This document shows, in pieces, positions 1-5,534 of a stretch of 7,123 bases of DNA. Position 1 is the first letter of the stretch. Every line of letters begins with the position of its first letter. The position numbers and the translations under genes are program-made. The notes below the pieces were generated by a model. That model ran no database searches. It was not told the origin of the DNA and saw only the letters and a list, made by a program, of their open reading frames with translations. Source of the stretch: Xanthobacteraceae bacterium. GTDB lineage: Bacteria > Pseudomonadota > Alphaproteobacteria > Rhizobiales > Xanthobacteraceae. The stretch spans positions 1-7,123 of the forward strand of contig JASHYD010001137.1 in assembly GCA_030043175.1 (NCBI GenBank), written 5' to 3'.

Positions 1-378
1 ATCGCCGGCTGAGGGCGTCAAACCCGCAAGCTTTTTGGTCCAGATCTCTGCTTTATTCACCGCTCTCGGTCACCAACTCCCACCAGGCGATTGGAACGGA
101 TTTGGCCAGCGCGACCATGGCAGGCCATCGGGCTATGTGTGATTCCGGCACCACCAATCTTGCGCGCCAGCAAATATGTCAGGTGATGGTGCTGGTCGCC
201 GAGGACCGCGGGGATCACCCCGCTGATGCCCAGCGGTCCCAGCGCCACCGCCACGGTGCTCGACGAGCGCCCGCCCGTGGGCGTAGGGCGAGCGCTGTCG
301 AGATTTGAGGCGTTCTAAACTAGGTCTGCCACTCGCGGAACGGCCTGAAGGCCGGTCCCGAACCGCAGGCCACACAGT
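1..378 (-). other. Left flank without an intact gene; possible frame-broken gene remnant
   Basis: No complete gene can be supported here. On the minus strand, positions about 314 to 130 read as coding-like sequence with GC-rich third positions (peptide containing VAVALGPLGISGVIPAVLGD, then HHHLTYLLARKIGG). This frame begins right after an in-frame TAG at 317-315 and has no good start codon or ribosome site. A different minus frame then reads AMVALAKSVPIAWWELVTES from about 121 and ends at a TAA near 52. Together they look like the C-terminal part of a degraded protein whose frame is interrupted around 120-180. I do not recognise the family. Chance open frames in GC-rich DNA are a real alternative, so confidence is low. 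Confidence 0.2.
337..358. terminator. GC-rich hairpin downstream of the amidohydrolase gene
   Basis: The arms GGAaCGGCC (337-345) and GGCCGgTCC (350-358) pair around a TGAA loop with a single A/G mismatch. The hairpin begins 21 bases past the stop codon of the minus-strand amidohydrolase, where a transcription end would be expected. No T-run follows on either strand, so it is not a classical intrinsic terminator. It could instead be a 3'-end stabilising structure. Confidence 0.3.
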
Positions 379-1767
379 TCATCTCGTGGCCGCTGCGTAT
401 TGCGTCAGCTCGTTGCGGATGATCTTGCCGCCTTTCATCACAAACTTGACGTGCTGAAGCTCGGAGATATCCGCCAGTGGATCGCCTGAAACCGCGACGA
501 TGTCCGCGTACTTGCCTTTTTCGAGCGATCCGATCTCATCCTGCCAGCCCAATATCTCGGCGTTGACGATGGTGGCGGATTGGATCACCCGCACGGGGCT
601 CATGTGCGCCTGCTTGACCAATGCCTCCAATTCGAGACCCTGCGTTCCGTGCGGAAAGGTTCCGCCGTCGACTCCGCTGCCGACCATAATCCTCAGGCCT
701 TTGGTATTGCCCGCCATCGTGACGGCCTTCTCGATGATTGGAATCATGCGATACTTGCCGCCGGTATTTTTGTTGTCGTTGTCGTCCATATAGGGCTCGG
801 TATAACGCACCAGCGTCGGGTCGTAGGCGAGGCCCTTGGCCACCATCATATCGGCTTGCTGCTGGTCGAGCCCAAAGGCGTGCTCGATGGTGTCGCAGCC
901 GGCGATGATGGCATTCTTCTCTCCTTCGCCGCCGTAGACGTGGCAACCGGTCTTGTGCCCGAGGCGGTGGGCCTCGTCGATCAGCGCCTGCAAAACGGGC
1001 ATCGGATAGGTCAAGACATATTGGGGCTCCCCGTTGGGGGCGAACGAATAGGCGCCGGTTGGAAACAGCTTGATCCAGTCGACGCCGTGCTCGACGTGCT
1101 CGCGCACCGCTGCGCGCGCTTCCTCGACCGAGCGCACCACGTTGCTGGCCAACGGGTTGGCGGGCCCGGTCGGAGGGTTGGCGCCCCATACAATACCGCG
1201 GCCCGAGACCCGAAAGCGCGGCCCGTCGATGCGGCCTTCATTGATGGCGTTGCGGATATCGACATCGCCATATCCGTTGCCATGCGAGCTCATGTCGCGC
1301 GCGGCAGTGAACCCCGCGTTGAGGTCCGCCTGCAGGTTCTGGAGGGCAATGAGAGTCGAGGTTTCCCGCGACATGCCAGGCTTTGGATTGTTGAACATGT
1401 GGGTGTGCGCATCGATCATTCCGGGCAGCACGGTTGCCTGGCTGAGATCGATCACCTGCGCGCCGGAGGGAATTTTGATCTGCGTCTCCGGGCCGACCTC
1501 GGCGATGCGCTCGCCCTGCAGCAGGACAATCTGCCGGCTCGCCATCTGGCCGGTCTTGCTGTCGAAGAGCTGGCCGGCGCGGATCGCAATGGTGCCGGGG
1601 GCAGGTACGCATTTGATGCTGCCACCGTCGGACCCATAGCACGGCGGCGCGCCCGCGCCCCGCCAGGGCTTTCCCGGCCCGCCCTCTTGTGCGCACAGCG
1701 CGGTCGCCAGCGCCGTCGCGCCCAACGTTCCAAGTACCCCCGCCTTCAATGCCGATGTGCAGCGCAT
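379..1767 (-). CDS. Exported amidohydrolase (imidazolonepropionase / prolidase-like metal-dependent hydrolase)
   Basis: This 462-residue member of the amidohydrolase superfamily (COG1228-like) is predicted to hydrolyse an amide, peptide or ring C-N bond using a metal centre. The substrate cannot be read from the sequence. Visible metal ligands are the HxH pair H121/H123 (in DAHTHMF), the likely carboxylated lysine K233 (DWIKLF), H276 (GCHVYG), H296 (TIEHAFG) and the TIM-barrel Asp D367 (GSGVDGG). The flanking beta-sandwich is split, at about 58-115 and 415-452 (GKYADIVAVSGDP, VMKGGKII). The start at 1767 is chosen because GGAGGA (1780-1775) lies 7 bases upstream and it opens a clean signal peptide (residues 1 to about 26, hydrophobic core 9-24). 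The open frame runs 68 codons further upstream but without such a signal. C43 and C53, near the mature N-terminus, could form a disulfide. The gene is divergent from the CMD-family gene. Periplasmic location is inferred; the fold assignment is firm. Confidence 0.92.
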   Translation of the reverse strand: MRCTSALKAGVLGTLGATALATALCAQEGGPGKPWRGAGAPPCYGSDGGSIKCVPAPGTIAIRAGQLFDSKTGQMASRQIVLLQGERIAEVGPETQIKIPSGAQVIDLSQATVLPGMIDAHTHMFNNPKPGMSRETSTLIALQNLQADLNAGFTAARDMSSHGNGYGDVDIRNAINEGRIDGPRFRVSGRGIVWGANPPTGPANPLASNVVRSVEEARAAVREHVEHGVDWIKLFPTGAYSFAPNGEPQYVLTYPMPVLQALIDEAHRLGHKTGCHVYGGEGEKNAIIAGCDTIEHAFGLDQQQADMMVAKGLAYDPTLVRYTEPYMDDNDNKNTGGKYRMIPIIEKAVTMAGNTKGLRIMVGSGVDGGTFPHGTQGLELEALVKQAHMSPVRVIQSATIVNAEILGWQDEIGSLEKGKYADIVAVSGDPLADISELQHVKFVMKGGKIIRNELTQYAAATR

Positions 1768-2106
1768 TGCGTTATCCTCCGCACAAATACGATGTCCGAT
1801 TCCATTTTCGGCCAACCTGGCCGTCCGGGTTAATACACCATTATACATTGAGGCGCGTGTCGCGTGGCCAGTGTTTTTCGCGGGCCGATGCCGAGTACCG
1901 GTGATCATTCGGCGCCCGACAACGTCCACGACTGGTGGGGCCGGACCGCGAGTGATGCAGCCCAACGTCAAAACCAGTGTGATATCAGGCCACCTCCCAA
2001 GCTGGACGAGCGCGCCTTTGCCACCTGCAAGTCATTCCCGTCGATCGAAACCTGCTTTAAGCTGCGGCATCGACGATGCGGCATGAATCCAGGGAGGTAA
2101 TGCAAG
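1768..2106. promoter_or_regulatory. Shared control region between divergent amidohydrolase and CMD-family genes
   Basis: This 339-base non-coding gap lies between two divergent starts, so both promoters should be here. The minus-strand Shine-Dalgarno (1780-1775) and plus-strand Shine-Dalgarno (GGGAGGT, 2092-2098) sit at its ends. The clearest internal signal is the AT-rich block at 1830-1847, listed separately. I could not find a convincing -35/-10 pair for the plus-strand gene: the stretch 2017-2060 offers TTGCCA but no good partner at 17 bases. Open frames crossing this region have no start signals and look like chance. Confidence 0.5.
1830..1847 (-). promoter_or_regulatory. Candidate -10 element / operator with 10-bp-spaced direct repeat
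   Basis: TTAATACA (1830-1837) and ATTATACA (1840-1847) repeat with a 10-bp period, one helical turn, in an otherwise GC-rich region. Read on the minus strand, the block contains a perfect TATAAT (1845-1840), which would put a transcription start roughly 65 bases upstream of the amidohydrolase ATG. The sequence 17 bases further upstream (GCCACG) is a poor -35, so either an activator is needed or the match is fortuitous. The repeat could bind a regulator covering the -10. Confidence 0.3.
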
Positions 2107-2754
2107 ATGGTAGGTCTCGTTCACACATTCAGGCGTGTCGCAAGTGGCGCTGCGGTTGCAAGTCTGTTATCCGTCGCTGCGCATGCAGACGAGCGTTTTT
2201 CCGAGCTGCGCCTCGATCAATTGACGCCGGAGCAGCAGCAGATGGCGGTGATGCTCAAAACGCCGCCGCGCAGCAGCGAACTCAATGGCGGGCCGTTCAA
2301 CGCCTATGCGCGCAGCCCCGGCCTCGGCGTTTTGCTTCTGCATGTGAGCGATTACGTACGCTTTAACAGCTCGCTGCCGCCCCGACTGAGCGAGTTTGCC
2401 ATCATGATCGCGGCCCGCCAATGGTCGCAGCCCTATGAGTGGCGCGCACACTATCCGCTGGCGGTCAAGGGGGGCCTTGATCGCCAGATTCTGGTCGACC
2501 TCGGCGCCGGCAGAAGGCCGCAGAGCATGAAGGAGGATGAAACCGCGGTCTACGACTTCTGTACTGAGCTCTATCGCGACAAGAATGTCAGCGACGGCGC
2601 ATTCAAAGCTGCGCTTTCCAGGTTTGGTGAGCGTGGCATCATGGATCTGATCGGGATCATCGGCTACTACGACATTGCCTCAATGGCCCTGATCGTGCAG
2701 AAGACGACCGCCAAGCCCGTCGAGGAGGCACCGCTGCTGTCGCTGACGCGATGA
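2107..2754 (+). CDS. Exported carboxymuconolactone decarboxylase (CMD)-family protein
   Basis: This 215-residue protein has a Sec-type signal peptide (R9-R10, hydrophobic core 12-25, likely cleavage AHA|DE after residue 27) followed by one all-helical CMD domain. The family signature is seen as LSEFAIMIAARQW (94-106) and YEWRAHYPLAVKGGLD (110-125), with E111 and H115 at the conserved positions. The CxxC pair of AhpD-type peroxidases is absent; C152 is the only cysteine. It is therefore more like the decarboxylase/lyase or uncharacterised CMD branch than a peroxiredoxin reductase. Export is unusual, since familiar CMDs are cytoplasmic. The start is supported by GGGAGGT (2092-2098) 8 bases upstream. 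It is divergent from an exported amidohydrolase, so a shared periplasmic pathway is plausible but unproven. Family assignment is confident; the reaction is unknown. Confidence 0.9.
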   Translation: MVGLVHTFRRVASGAAVASLLSVAAHADERFSELRLDQLTPEQQQMAVMLKTPPRSSELNGGPFNAYARSPGLGVLLLHVSDYVRFNSSLPPRLSEFAIMIAARQWSQPYEWRAHYPLAVKGGLDRQILVDLGAGRRPQSMKEDETAVYDFCTELYRDKNVSDGAFKAALSRFGERGIMDLIGIIGYYDIASMALIVQKTTAKPVEEAPLLSLTR

Positions 2755-2773
2755 CGGGAAGGGAGGGGTTAGG

Positions 2774-2798
2774 GGGGCCCGTCAACTGAAACGGCCCC
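2774..2798 (+). terminator. Hairpin after the CMD-family gene
   Basis: GGGGCCCGT (2774-2782) pairs with ACGGCCCC (2791-2798), with one bulged C and an 8-base loop. It starts 20 bases past the stop codon of the CMD-family gene. No T-run follows (the next bases are GCTTGCCC), so a role in transcription termination is tentative. Confidence 0.3.
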
Positions 2799-2827
2799 GC
2801 TTGCCCGACGATTGACTCTGTTGTCGT

Positions 2828-2865
2828 CCGGATTGCGAGACGCCGCTTTGCGTTCCGCAATCCGG
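2828..2865. repeat. Long intergenic palindrome (possible REP-like element or terminator)
   Basis: The 10-base arms CCGGATTGCG (2828-2837) and CGCAATCCGG (2856-2865) are perfect inverted copies. A second inner pair, ACGC (2840-2843) and GCGT (2850-2853), continues the stem, interrupted only by one G-T and one A-C opposition, leaving the 6-base loop CGCTTT. The whole is a 38-base hairpin with 14 Watson-Crick pairs, sitting alone between two co-directional genes. It lacks a T-run. Its symmetry and placement resemble dispersed palindromic repeats of rhizobial genomes, but only one copy is present in this window. Confidence 0.6.
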
Positions 2866-2975
2866 GATCGGCACTTCGATTGATGGCAATGGCGTCGGGA
2901 TTCAAATGAAATCATGATCGGGCAGACCGGCCCCGATTGGTTTGTGAATCGATCGGCGAGCCAACAGGACACTCA

Positions 2976-3350
2976 ATGCCGCAAATCCGTTTTGAATTCG
3001 CCACGGTCGCGATGGAGGCAGAACTCCTCGACACGCCGACTGCAAAAGCGATCTTGGCCGCGCTGCCGATTACATCCTCTGCGCTGACCTGGGGCGAAGA
3101 AGTGTATTTCGGCGTTTCGGTGGAGGTCGCACGCGAGAAAACGGCGCGTGCCATCGTAACACCGGGCGAGATCGCCTACTGGCCTGACGGTCCCGCCATT
3201 GCCATTGGCTTCGGCCGCACGCCGATCAGCCAAGCCGACGAAACGCGACTCGCGAGCCCGTGCAACGTATTCGCCCGCGCGCTCGGCGACGTGAAGACGC
3301 TCGCCGCCGTGAAGGCAGGGACGACGGTGAAGGTCAGCGTGGTGGGGTGA
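2976..3350 (+). CDS. Cyclophilin-like fold protein (DUF369 / PF04126 type)
   Basis: This small 124-residue cytoplasmic protein matches the cyclophilin-like family formerly called DUF369 by its characteristic blocks: DTPTAKAI (19-26), TWGEEVYF (38-45), GEIAYWPDGPAIAIGFGRTP (64-83) and ASPCNVFAR (93-101). Members have a cyclophilin-type beta-barrel, but no isomerase activity is established for them as far as I know; the function is unknown. Length is normal for the family. The start at 2976 is preferred over an in-frame upstream ATG (2937) because AGGA (2966-2969) lies 6 bases before it and the family homology begins at this Met. There is no signal peptide. The gene stands alone, 221 bases after the CMD-family gene with two hairpins between them, and converges on the SDR gene, so it is probably a separate transcription unit. 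Confidence 0.87.
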   Translation: MPQIRFEFATVAMEAELLDTPTAKAILAALPITSSALTWGEEVYFGVSVEVAREKTARAIVTPGEIAYWPDGPAIAIGFGRTPISQADETRLASPCNVFARALGDVKTLAAVKAGTTVKVSVVG

Positions 3351-3668
3351 TCGGCAATCCAGCCCCTGCTGAAGCGAACTGATCTGCGGCTTCATCGGCT
3401 TGATCACGCCAGCGCGATGCGACGCCAGATTTTGCGCTCCTCCATTTCCAAGGCCTGGGCATTCCAAAAAGGCTCCGGCTCGAAGCCATCACGAAATTTT
3501 CACCGGATCGCGTGCAGTCTCAACCCGCCGAGGTTGGCCTCCCAGGACTCCGCCATCCGCTGCGCGGCGCCTTTTTGCTGAGTTCCTTGCCATGTCGAGT
3601 GCGGCGCAACCGCTGCGGCCTTGCCGCCACGTCATCGCGTGATCCGTGATGCCACTGTCAATAGGTTC
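3351..3668. other. Convergent intergenic region with terminator-like elements
   Basis: This is a 318-base gap between the stop codons of two converging genes. The open frame across it (3400-3642, plus) lacks a ribosome site and has Arg/Pro/Ala-rich composition typical of GC-rich noise. It holds one reasonable minus-strand terminator (3466-3487, listed separately). A weaker plus-strand candidate has CCGC/GCGG arms at 3557-3567, followed after four bases by TTTTT at 3572-3576. I see nothing else of note. Confidence 0.5.
3466..3487 (-). terminator. Candidate intrinsic terminator, minus strand, downstream of the SDR gene
   Basis: On the minus strand, GGCTTC (3487-3482) pairs with GGAGCC (3476-3471) around the loop GAGCC, giving a 6-bp stem with one G-T pair followed at once by TTTTT (3470-3466). 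This is the expected order for a rho-independent terminator of the SDR transcript, about 180 bases after its stop codon. The stem is short, so confidence is moderate. Confidence 0.4.
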
Positions 3669-4430
3669 TCACCCCCGCCCCACGAACGGCATCTGGTTTG
3701 CCATCACGGTCATGAACAGCACGTTTGTCGACAGCGGCAAGTTGGCCATGTAGACGATGGCGTCGCCGACATGCGCGGCATCCATGCGCGCCTCCTGCAT
3801 CATGCGCCCGTCGGCTTGCATCACGCCGACGCCCTGCACCATGCGCTCGGTGAGCGGCGTGGCGGCATTGCCGATGTCGATCTGACCGCAGCAGATGTCG
3901 AACGGACGGCCGTCCAGCGCGGTTTGTTTGGTGAGCCCGGTGATGGCATGTTTGGTCGAGGTGTAGGCCACCGTCATCGGGCGCGGCGTATGGGCCGAGA
4001 TCGAGCCGTTGTTGATGATGCGCCCTCCACGCGGCGTCTGCGCCTTCATGATGCGGAACGCTTCCTGGGTGCAGAGGAACGGCCCGGTGAGGTTGGTGTC
4101 GACCACCGCGCGCCATTTGTCGAGCGGCAGGTCTTCGATGGGCACCGCGGGTGCGCCGATGCCGGCATTGTTGAAGAGCAAATCGAGCCGGCCGTGGCTG
4201 GCCTTGACGGCAGCAAACAGCGCCTTGATGGAGGTGGGGTCGGTGATATCGGTCGGCACCACCATGCTGCGTCCCTGCGCAGCTGCGCCTTCCGCCGCCA
4301 CTTCTTCGAGCCTGTCTTTGCGGCGGCCGGCGAGCATCACGAGGTAGCTTGCCTTCATCAGAGCGAGTGCCGCAGCCCGGCCAACGCCGGTGCCCGCGCC
4401 TGTGACGAGTGCGATCTTCGGTGTGGTCAT
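3669..4430 (-). CDS. SDR-family NAD(P)-dependent oxidoreductase
   Basis: This 253-residue classical short-chain dehydrogenase/reductase is a cytoplasmic enzyme oxidising or reducing a carbonyl/alcohol with NAD(P). A Rossmann fold is seen from residue 6. The cofactor glycine motif is TGAGTGVG (10-17), and the NNAG motif is at 87-90. The catalytic tetrad is N113, S143, Y156 and K160 (YTSTK). R36-R37 after the second beta strand and D61 in the DITD motif fit a cofactor pocket that tolerates NADP. After the active site the usual PG motif is replaced by [14 protein letters not shown] (181-194), a variant I associate with one SDR subgroup. The start at 4430 is chosen because the Rossmann strand begins within five residues and GAGGGG (4446-4441) lies 10 bases upstream; the frame is open 27 codons further, with Arg-rich noise. 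The gene is divergent from the Gly/Tyr-rich gene. Substrate is unknown. Confidence 0.92.
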   Translation of the reverse strand: MTTPKIALVTGAGTGVGRAAALALMKASYLVMLAGRRKDRLEEVAAEGAAAQGRSMVVPTDITDPTSIKALFAAVKASHGRLDLLFNNAGIGAPAVPIEDLPLDKWRAVVDTNLTGPFLCTQEAFRIMKAQTPRGGRIINNGSISAHTPRPMTVAYTSTKHAITGLTKQTALDGRPFDICCGQIDIGNAATPLTERMVQGVGVMQADGRMMQEARMDAAHVGDAIVYMANLPLSTNVLFMTVMANQMPFVGRG

Positions 4431-4654
4431 GTGGTCTTTGCCCCTCGCGTTGGCTTGCGTCTCGGTAGGGAGCGCGGAATACCGCATACGATGCCGGCAT
4501 CGGCACCGCAAGCGCCGTCAATGGTGCACCTGGCACGCGAGGCAGCGCTTGGTTTCGTTAGAAGCACGTTGCGAAGTTCGGCGGTCAGGTTCCGCGCAAG
4601 CAACGATGAGCGCTCGTGTTTCAGCCGACCTTAAAAAAACCGAGGATGACCAAA

Positions 4655-4679
4655 GAAACGTTCCCTTCGCATCGACGTT
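4655..4679 (+). promoter_or_regulatory. Possible EcfG-type (general stress response) promoter
   Basis: GAAAC (4655-4659), 16 bases, then CGTT (4676-4679) resembles the alphaproteobacterial EcfG consensus GGAAC-N16/17-CGTT with one mismatch in the -35. It points at the Gly/Tyr-rich gene, with an expected start of transcription about 40 bases before its ATG. A second, overlapping near-match lies on the opposite strand (GGAAC 4664-4660, 17 bases, CGGTT 4642-4638), pointing toward the SDR gene. Such short motifs occur by chance, so this is only a candidate. Confidence 0.33.
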
Positions 4680-4729
4680 AAACCATGCACTCAACACGAA
4701 AGCGGAGCCATTCCGCAGGAGATGAGATC

Positions 4730-5173
4730 ATGTGGAACAGCAAAAAATGCGCAGTGATGGCGGTTCTCGGCGTGGGTCTCACGGTTGCGGCGGCTACTCC
4801 CGCTTCCGCTTGGTGGCCCGGTGCTTACGGTAACGCCTGGGGCTGCGGCTATTACGGTTACGCGCCAGCATCCGGTTACGCCGGGGGTTGCGGATACGGC
4901 GCTTACGGTTACGCGCCGGCTTATGCCGGGGTCTATAGCTACGGCTGGCCCTACGGTACCGTCGGTTACGGGGGCTGGGGCGGTTACGGCTATGCCGGTT
5001 CGCACGGTTATGCCGGTGGTTGCGGATACGGTGCGTACGGTTATGCGCCGGCGTTTGGGGCGTTCGGTTACGGCTCTGCTTACCATGGGCACGGCTGTGA
5101 TGCGCGCCACCTGCACGGCCACGGTGGTTATGCTTTGGCGTACGCTCCGCGATCCTCCTATCACGGAAATTAG
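4730..5173 (+). CDS. Secreted Gly/Tyr-rich repeat protein (sulfur-globule-protein-like composition)
   Basis: This 147-residue precursor has a clear signal peptide (K5-K6, hydrophobic core 8-22, cleavage ASA|WW after residue 27). The mature part is almost entirely Gly, Tyr and Ala with aromatic spacing. The motif GCGY..YGYAPA occurs three times (38-47, 53-64, 97-108), and the 16-residue unit GYAGGCGYGAYGYAPA is repeated exactly at 49-64 and 93-108. Four cysteines remain after cleavage (C39, C54, C98, C123), three in GCG. The C-terminus is His-rich (HGHGCDARHLHGHGG, 119-133) and could bind metal. No enzymatic domain is present. The composition resembles secreted Gly/Tyr-rich structural proteins, such as sulfur globule envelope proteins, but this is not evidence of that function. 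The start at 4730 has AGGAGA (4717-4722) 7 bases upstream; an in-frame ATG at 4685 would bury the signal peptide. Confidence 0.85.
   Translation: MWNSKKCAVMAVLGVGLTVAAATPASAWWPGAYGNAWGCGYYGYAPASGYAGGCGYGAYGYAPAYAGVYSYGWPYGTVGYGGWGGYGYAGSHGYAGGCGYGAYGYAPAFGAFGYGSAYHGHGCDARHLHGHGGYALAYAPRSSYHGN
4874..5053 (+). repeat. Two 48-bp in-gene repeats with synonymous-only differences
   Basis: Positions 4874-4921 and 5006-5053 encode the identical 16-residue unit. They differ at six bases, all third codon positions, so the protein repeat is exact while the DNA has drifted. The copies start 132 bp (44 codons) apart. A shorter, diverged third copy precedes them at about 4841-4870. Confidence 0.85.
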
Positions 5174-5534
5174 GTCTCTGCGTCCAACCCGAATCTTTCA
5201 GCGCGGCGCCACGTTGCTGCTATGAAGCAGATCGCGCATGGCGGATAAGGTCGAGAACTCGCGCACTTTCTGGCAAAACCAGCGAAAGCTACATCAGCTG
5301 TAACGGCGAGTGCACAGCGGTCCGGACACGCAAACCCGACGAGACGAGCGCGGTGCATGCATTGCGCTCGCGTCAAGGGGAATGCCAACCGGCTCCGCCA
5401 TCATGCGTCGCCCGCCCGGCGTCTCGCGAAGATAAAAGCGCGCCATCGTGCGAGCCGATCTCTTGCAAAACCCGTGACGGACAGGCTCGCGTTCGCGACC
5501 GACCTCGGCTCAAGTTGACGGTCGACCTAGGCGG
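5174..5534. other. Convergent intergenic region, no gene recognised
   Basis: This 361-base gap lies between the 3' ends of two converging genes. The open frames across it (5170-5388 minus, 5353-5583 plus) have no ribosome site, no recognisable family and chance-like composition. A hairpin with TCGCG/CGCGA arms (5487-5498) lies 37 bases past the stop of the minus-strand AMP-binding gene, but no T-run follows it. A 21-codon frame at 5238-5303 has no credible start signal. I see no RNA gene. Confidence 0.5.

Noticed and set aside
208..223. Perfect hairpin GCGGGG-ATCA-CCCCGC considered as a terminator
   Set aside because: No T-run on either strand and it lies inside the coding-like remnant, where GC-rich codons readily create such arms.
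580..1833. Long plus-strand open frame (417 codons) opposite the amidohydrolase
   Set aside because: It is the antisense shadow of a well-supported gene with intact metal-binding motifs. No domain, start signal or leader is recognisable in it.
3621..4634. Long plus-strand open frame (337 codons) opposite the SDR
   Set aside because: Antisense shadow of the SDR. It is His/Arg-rich with no ribosome site, typical of mirrored codons in GC-rich DNA.
4606..4725. 39-codon open frame just upstream of the Gly/Tyr-rich gene, ending inside its ribosome site
   Set aside because: No Shine-Dalgarno before the ATG, no recognisable family, and it crosses the likely promoter. A leader peptide is conceivable but unsupported.
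4874..5053. Repeats in the Gly/Tyr-rich gene considered as a CRISPR array or mobile repeat
   Set aside because: Only two or three in-frame copies with unequal spacing that encode a protein motif; there are no constant repeats with unique spacers.
4691..5164. Minus-strand and second plus-strand frames across the Gly/Tyr-rich gene (Thr/Val/Arg-rich)
   Set aside because: Low-complexity repeats keep all frames open. Only the 4730-5173 frame has a ribosome site and a signal peptide.
5238..5303. 21-residue frame (begins MADKVENSRTFWQNQ) in the gap after the Gly/Tyr-rich gene
   Set aside because: Composition looks protein-like, but there is no ribosome site and short frames of this size are expected by chance.
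5484..5500. Hairpin with TCGCG/CGCGA arms considered as the terminator of the AMP-binding gene
   Set aside because: Two-base central spacing and no following T-run make it unconvincing as an intrinsic terminator.
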